A DNA stretch of 64,000 nucleotides from Larimichthys crocea (lineage: Eukaryota > Chordata > Actinopteri > Sciaenidae): assembly GCF_000972845.2 (NCBI RefSeq), contig NC_040016.1:23434026-23498025 (forward strand), in the 5' to 3' direction. This document shows positions 58,271-64,000 of this stretch, one piece after another (position 1 is the first letter of the stretch; the number at the start of each line of letters is the position of its first letter). The notes below the pieces were generated by a model. That model made no database searches, had not been told where the DNA came from, and saw nothing but the letters and a program-made list of their open reading frames with translations. Made by a program: the position numbers and the translations under genes.

Positions 58271-58655
58271 TATATATATATGCAACTTACTTGGACGTTT
58301 TTCTTTTTCTTATGTTATGTCTTTCTTTCGGCCCACAGTTAAAAGACTGTCGTTCTTTGGACTTGGTGCTTCTGTACTCCATGAACTGTTTATATGTTGG
58401 GCATGTTTGTTCTGCTGGAATGAACAGAGTTCAAGTAGAAAGTTAGCAGCAGCTCAAACAATTATCAATAACTAGCAGTAACACGTTGGTATTCTGTTAT
58501 GGCTTCAATAAGATTGACTGTGTAGGGAAATAAACTAAACGGTAACTGCACTTTCATTCACTGCATGTCTGACAATGGATTCAGATAGCTAGCGCTATGC
58601 TGCACTTACTTTGTTTAGCATTTTCCGGCTGTTTAGCTGTGCGTCTGGTGCGCTA

Positions 58656-59204
58656 TGGTCCTTCCGTCTGGTCCGTGTCCTTTAAAACTCCAGAGACCGT
58701 CCACACGAAATGCAAAACCGCAGTAACTGACTCAAATGGTTTCCACAAAACGGGCAAAACATCATAAAACTCCACATAAACTACACAACACTACTCGCTC
58801 CGTACAGTACTTTCAAAACAAACCACTCACTCAATCACTTCCGGGTCAGATCCGGCTTTTGGTACATTCCCTTTCCGTTTGGTGTTGTTTTTGTAAATTT
58901 GTTTCAGAATTTGTAAAAGTGTTTCGGAGTTTGTAAATTTGTTTCGGAGTTTGTAAATTTGTTTCGGAGTTTGTAAAAGTGTTTCGGAGTTTGTAAATTT
59001 GTTTCAGAATTTGTAAAAGTGTTTCGGAGTTTGTAAATTTGTTTCGGAATTTGTAAAAGTGTTTCGGAGTTTGTAAATTTGTTTCGGAGTTTGTAAAAAT
59101 GTTTCGGAGTTTGTAAAAATGTTTCGGAGTTTGTAAATTTGTTTCGGAGTTTGTAAAAGTGTTTCGGAGTTTGTAAAAGTGTTTTGCACTTACCAGCCAC
59201 CGTA
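58656..59204 (-). repeat. Right terminal inverted repeat with subterminal array
   Basis: Inverted complement of 52447-53071. The position matching the transposase ATG reads ACG here (complement near 58665-58670), so this TIR does not encode the transposase start. The HECT-like gene begins just inside it. Confidence 0.85.
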
Positions 59205-59449
59205 CCATACAGTCACAGGCCGTCACCGTCCATCAGGAGGTTCAACAGCCATATGAATTCTGACAGTGAACCTCAGGCGACAGTTGTGGCTCATTGTCGC
59301 CATCTAGTGATGTAGTTAAGTACTGACACTAACAAACTAGACACCATTGTAGGTCTTTATGGGATGGATACATTGATAGTTCACGTATCTAACTACAACA
59401 TGACCAAAACATGGAGCCTATCGTGTATATATTTTATAAATAGAATCAA

Positions 59450-59665
59450 AATGTTGTATTTATGATGTTGTTTTATTTATAATGTTGTATTTAATACATG
59501 TTGTACATCTCCCTTTACTAAAAACTCCCTCTCTCTCTATCTCTCTCCACGGTCTAGACCGCCTAGAGTACGGTCTAGACCTGCTCTGCATGAAAAGTGT
59601 CATGAGATAACTTTGTTATGATATGGCGCTATATAAAATAAATTAATTGAACTGAATTGAAATTT
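59450..59665 (+). repeat. LINE/SINE 3' tail fragment
   Basis: AAAGTGTCATGAGATAACTT, ATATGGCGCTATATAAAATA and AATTAATTGAACTGAATTGA form the characteristic 3' end of teleost L2-like LINEs, related in inverted orientation to 12815-12850. Confidence 0.65.
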
Positions 59666-60183
59666 TAGTGTTTTCTTTCCATAAAACTTCCATAAAAAGA
59701 AATGGGACAAGAGATTCCGTTCCACCATTGTAGATGGAATCTTGATCAGGATCTTGTAAGGTGTGCATCTTCTGTTAACTTTAGTGTGTTGAGCTTGTTG
59801 GTTGTTATACCAGCTCCACCAGAGATGAGCCTGACTGAGGTGGTGTTGTCTTTCAGAAGCATAATGATGACTGAAGGGCTGTCGGTACTCATTAAAAAGA
59901 CAAAGCAAAAAAAAATAAAAAATTTTTTACCAACAACACAGGCAAAGACAAATAAACGCTCCCTGGATTTCACAAAACAGACTAATAAAAACATGCAAGA
60001 AACTTTAAGACAAGGGTTTGAAGGAGAAGCCCAGTGGACTCGAAAACCAAAATCAAGGGGATACATACACTGAGAAACAGAAAATCCTCAACTTAAATGG
60101 CCAGCTAATGCACAAAGGGACCCAGGGGTGCATATCTTTTCAGACATGCACCATGCATAGGATCAGGCATTCCTCTGACTGCT

Positions 60184-60310
60184 TTGCATGGTGGGACCAT
60201 TGTGTATTTCTCCAGGGCAATGGGCCAAAACACACGTCCAGGCTATGTAAGGGCTAGAAGGACAGTGATGGAGTACTGAATCAGATAACCTGGCCTCCAC
60301 TTGTTTCATA
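60184..60310 (+). pseudogene. Tc1/mariner-like transposase fragment, catalytic Asp lost
   Basis: Reads WWDHCVFLQGNGPKHTSRLC KG, then after a stop, KDSDGVLNQITWPPL. This matches the Tc1 block QQDNDPKHTS...W(S)PDLN-like region that contains the second catalytic Asp, but both Asp positions are Gly (QGNGPKHTS). A stop codon interrupts it (60255-60257). It is a dead remnant, possibly extending upstream to about 59690. Confidence 0.7.
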
Positions 60311-60319
60311 GTTTTGATG

Positions 60320-63300
60320 TGTTCATTATTCATCTACAATGAAAAAAGTTATGAAAATAGACATTTTTTCTGTATAGTTCAGTGTATCATTTGCAAATGG
60401 TGATTACAAATACAACCGGTAATCAATCTGTCTGCTTTGATGAGAAAGAATCCACTCTGTCCTTTGTTTTTGCACTTTATTAATTCAGACATACAGTTGA
60501 ATATAACAAAGACTGTAGAATATCATCAGTGAGCCTATTGGTAATGAAGGGGCTGGACAGTTAACCCAGTAGTCGTTTTGGCAGTGAACTTAATAATCAA
60601 CAAGTGGATTAAAATAACAGCACTATCATCATCCCAGGCATTGAGACATGTTTTAGCTTACAAAATACTGTAATGATTTCAAAAGCATCTAGAGAAACAC
60701 ATTATTGGAATACATTCACTTATTGCAAGATTTTCTGAAAGCAAGCGTATTATTATTTGTCTTTTTTTATCAGTTGCATAGTTCAAGCACTTTTTTCTCC
60801 AAAGTAGCAATGGGTATTTATAGTAATGCAGGACATACTGTAACTGAAATTCCAAAATATTATATACAGTGACTAATGTATATTCTTTATTTTTGTCATC
60901 CATAAATGCTACATCTACAGTAGTAGTCAAAGATTAGACACCACCTTTTTTGGCTGTCATGCTTAACACATCAGATTTCCAATTAATCCAAAAAATATCT
61001 ATGACTGCTCCTTCAAATAAGCCTCAAGAGCATACAATAAAAACAGTCTTCTTTGTGAAAATGCAAAACGTAATTGAGTGTAAAAATTTAACCTGTCAAC
61101 TTGTCATCAAATATCCATGCATCTAAAAAAATATGTACTGCCTCCTTTGAACATATCCCCTTTCCCAAAAGAAAACTTAAAAGAAGAAAAAATAGAAGTA
61201 CTCTTAAATCCTTTTTTCATTTTTGCGTTATGAGAGCTGTTAACTAGCTTTATTTCACATAAAATTTCATTTTCTTTAAAAATATTGTCTTTGAATCCTG
61301 AGTTTGGACAGACAAAAACTTCTACAAAGACAGGTCACGAAAATATAAGTGCATGAGGGGAAAACGGAGTAGTAAATAGAATAAACACAGACACATAACA
61401 AGAGGAAGAGGTGGTATGTGTGTGGTTGCTTCATCCTTAATCGGGAGGAAGTTGAACAAGAAATATGGTCTGACTTAGAGAGATGCCAAGATCCTGTGAC
61501 AGTTTGAACACACCCGAGTTTATAGTACAGATCATAATGACTTTCAAGGATGTGTAACATTAGAATATCAAACTCTCCACTTTCAGTTCACAGCCACTCA
61601 TAAAATATCAAGTAAATGTAGTCACAACTCCATCCCCATTCACATACGATCCTGTTTAATCAGTGGCTTCCAAATAGAAGTACTAAAACAGTTTGGGTTA
61701 ATTTCGGCATTCAAACTTAGGATGTAATTTAAATGTAATTATGTAATTTACTTTATTCACATAATACATGTATTTCAAAAGAATTTATGATGAAAGATGG
61801 GCCATTTTCTAGATAAAGATTAGATTTTTTGAAAGGTCCAACACTCAGGTACAATAAATCATTTAATAATCATTCTCCCAGATTCAAACATGCTCTTTTG
61901 TCATAATATGTCCATTCATCACACCACACACACACAGACATGTTTTTAGAACTGATGGTCACTGCTCATTGTTGGCTGAAATGTTGTTCGGATATGTTAC
62001 ATGACAGTATTTTAAATAATTCCACTCAAATAACTGCATTATCATGCGAACTCCTCCTTACACAGACGTTTTTTTCACAATTGTTTTTTTCTAGCAGAGT
62101 TACACTTCTAAGGTCACTTCTTTTTCACTTTCCACATACAGTGTAGCTTTTATAACACATATCCAACATACTTTACCTACATGTAGACAATCAATTGCAG
62201 AATTTCGATGGCGGTCCACTGAACTGGATGCTTAATGTTAAATGCAAAGGTACACACAGTGGCTGGTGGTGAGGTGATCCCTTCAGGAAGCAACTGTCTC
62301 ATAGATATTCATATTCATATGCAATTGCATCAGTTTCTAGATTAGAGATGTAGCTGAGTGCCAACATTCTGTGCCAAAACAGTACAGAAATATGAGATGT
62401 ATAGATTAGTTTTTGATGGAGTTGGTCTCGAGTGTGTTTGCATGAGCCACGCTGAAGAAAACTGATTGGCAATGGCTTGTTTGAGTCTGGGGTAAAAAAA
62501 TTGTGTTGCAGCCTAAATAGAGAAGATGGTGTCATGTTCTTTATTATAATGGGGAAAAATCAGGTCACTTCCTGTCTGACACCTCTAGTCCAGCCACAAA
62601 AAACAAGTCTGTAGTGTCTAACAATACTCCACCATGAAGTTGACAATGCCCATAATGCAATGAATTCAGTAACATTTCAGTCTTACAATCTGAATTGCTT
62701 GATTTCCTCCAGGTTTTGTGACAAAAGTAAAAATGTTTTAATCCCCAGATATGCGACCTGTGCTTTTATTATGGGGACATAAGATTAAGGAGCTAACAGT
62801 GCTACCAGGTTACAGGGTGTATGTATGTGCATCACTAGAAATGGCTGAATGAACTCACTCAGACTCACTGGTAACTCTGGGCGGCTTTCAACTTGAGAGA
62901 GCTGAAGACAGACAGGAAGGCAGGCAAGAGAGGGTGAATGAACACACGCAAAGGAAACGTCTGTGACCACAGGGTTGGAACTGGTAGTTGCAGGAAGGAC
63001 TCACCCTGTGTGTGGGAAGCCCACCAGTTTTGTGTGAAAGATTCAAGAGATTCAGGGAAGCAAAATATTAAATAAAGGTAACATTACATTTGACCCAATT
63101 AAATGTATGGAAAACTAAAGGTTGCATATGAGTGTAATTGAGAGTGAAGTTGATAGTGATGGGAGTAATGTAGGGGTTGGAGGTTTGAGTGAAAACAACA
63201 TCATAGTGACTTCAGAAGGAGAGTTTTCAGCTTTTTAAAAAGGATGGAGAGGCTACACTTTATCAGTTGTCAAAGGATCAGAATATGGTCAGTGGGGGGC

Positions 63301-64000
63301 CCTGAGCCTCAAGCCTGCCTGAGCACCACCCCTCACTGTGCCACACAACCATTGGTGGTTGATATCAGAATTTAGATGGTATGGAATGAAGGCCTTCCTT
63401 ATTTTAGAGTCCAGAAGCATGTCAAAGTTTCTCTGTAGGGTTATGACTCTGTCCATTAATCGAACTCAGTGACATATGTTACATATGGCCTCATCCTTCT
63501 CCATTTCTTTCTCTAGATTAATTTCTTCTGCAGCTCTGTTCATTGCCCCTCTACATGGGCCCGCCCCTCACCTATTCAGTCTTTCTTCTGAACTGAATGT
63601 TGAATCGTAGAAATGTGTCATGAATTTGTCATTAAGAGTGCAAACATCTCACCAACAATGTAGTTAATCAGTAAATCTCTACTTGTAGGTGTGTCCTGAG
63701 CTAAATTATATAGAAATATTTCATAATTTTAAGATGGTTAAGACATCTGGAGCGTTCCTTGTGCTACAGGGCACACCTAAGTGGGAGCCATTGTGAACTG
63801 GATGAACTGGAATGGGGGGTGAGTTTGCAAGTCTTTTAGTCTTCCATTCCATCCATCCACAGCTTTCTGTGTTTTTTGGTTGTTTAGTTTTTAGGTGCTA
63901 AAGTAATTTGTCTGGGGCCATTTCATCTTCATTGTTCAGTTGTCCAGTGATTACTCAGAAAGTGGCTCCATAAACTTTAACAGAAGCAGGGCTTGAGCTG
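60320..64000 (-). other. Quiet non-coding stretch, possibly a minus-strand 3' UTR
   Basis: There is no coding frame over 95 codons, no minisatellite and no recognised transposon over about 3.6 kb, unlike the rest of the window. AATAAAG on minus (TTTATT at 60476-60481) could be the transcript end of a gene whose coding exons lie past 64000. This is inference from absence of other features. Confidence 0.3.

Larger units (their letters stand above)
54743..58621 (-). pseudogene. HECT-type E3 ubiquitin ligase-like gene (G2E3-like), carried by the transposon, with frame breaks
   Basis: Exons recognised on minus, 5' to 3', include about 58288-58411, 57854-58157, 57658-57755, 57357-57402, 57099-57133, 56955-57015, 56345-56657, 56008-56186, 55532-55701, 55038-55251 and 54743-54976 (TAA). 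The N-terminal domain reads GLMVPHGTDLKPLRGKTLPL ... YVLLYPDCSEVVHVPGTERP. An acidic Ser-rich linker follows (DSDTSDSEIVI, ISDSEDLEPHE). Then comes a HECT-like part: [61 protein letters not shown], and [20 protein letters not shown] with the predicted catalytic Cys (codon 54842-54844). Single-base breaks occur in at least three exons (around 56450, 57690 and 54890), and the link to the short ATGCTAAACAAA exon (58610-58621) is out of phase. Such G2E3-like genes are abundant in fish genomes; carriage by transposons would explain that. Confidence 0.75.
52447..59204. mobile_element. 6.76-kb DNA transposon: DDE integrase-type transposase plus HECT-like gene between long TIRs
   Basis: Both ends carry TACGGTGGCTGGTAAGTGCA in inverted orientation, followed by an array of ACAAACTCCGAAACAAATTT-type units. 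Then comes a unique block (GACCCGGAAGTGATTGAGTG ... AAAGGACACGGACCAGA) that is also inverted at the other end. The TIRs span 52447-53071 and 58656-59204. Inside, an integrase-like transposase (+) and a HECT-domain gene (-) converge, each beginning at the inner edge of its own TIR. CCATAC occurs just outside both ends (52438-52443 and 59205-59210), but three extra bases on the left make the target-site duplication uncertain. The layout recalls bacterial-IS3-related eukaryotic elements (IS3EU) in Repbase terms; I am not certain of the superfamily. Confidence 0.8.

Noticed and set aside
59702..60073. 123-codon plus-strand frame
   Set aside because: A Lys-rich frame across an A-rich stretch, with no domain. 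It is probably part of the degraded Tc1-like region.

Overview
This is a piece of a ray-finned (teleost) fish chromosome. The evidence is vertebrate multi-exon genes with GT-AG introns, dense (TG/AC)n microsatellites and minisatellites, and several fish-type repeats: an L2-like LINE with the AATTTTATTTGTATAG-type tail, tRNA-like SINE pieces, palindromic MITEs and a Tc1 remnant. There are no operons or other prokaryotic features. Parts of the sequence look like an imperfect long-read assembly. There are two 10-N gaps, an exact 128-bp duplication across one gap, an approximately 1-kb inverted duplication around a degenerate tandem array, and single-base frameshifts inside otherwise conserved exons. 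Layout: bases 1-7500 are poorly assembled repeats and gaps. Bases 7504-11679 (+) hold the last eight coding exons of cep43 (FGFR1OP/FOP). Bases 15241-16380 (+) hold chemokine receptor ccr6, next to cep43 as in mammals. Bases 19165-20352 (-) hold a KBTBD11-like BACK/Kelch gene with no visible BTB domain. Bases 22370-46582 (-) hold most of kif26a, an atypical kinesin, in 14 recognisable coding exons from its 3' end up to an N-terminal zinc-finger-like exon; the first exons lie beyond 46582 and were not found. Its introns hold large minisatellites and a cluster of related repeats at 37.4-44.5 kb. From about 50.5 kb the sequence is AT-rich and dominated by mobile DNA. It includes a putative solo LTR (51840-52339) and a complete-looking 6.76-kb DNA transposon (52447-59204). 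A decayed Tc1-like transposase follows at about 60.2 kb, then about 3.5 kb of quiet sequence with a minus-strand polyadenylation signal, possibly the 3' UTR of a gene beyond the window. The most interesting object is the transposon at 52447-59204. It has long terminal inverted repeats (about 625 and 549 bp), each containing an array of an approximately 20-bp unit. Between them lie two convergent genes, one starting in or next to each inverted repeat: an integrase-type DDE transposase (+, three exons, D-59-D-41-E) and a HECT-type ubiquitin ligase-like gene (-, about 11 exons, catalytic Cys retained). Both reading frames carry single-base shifts, so this copy is either decaying or was sequenced with errors. 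The host genes are unrelated in function: cep43 acts at centrosomes and the ciliary base, ccr6 in leukocyte chemotaxis, and kif26a as a microtubule-binding signalling scaffold.
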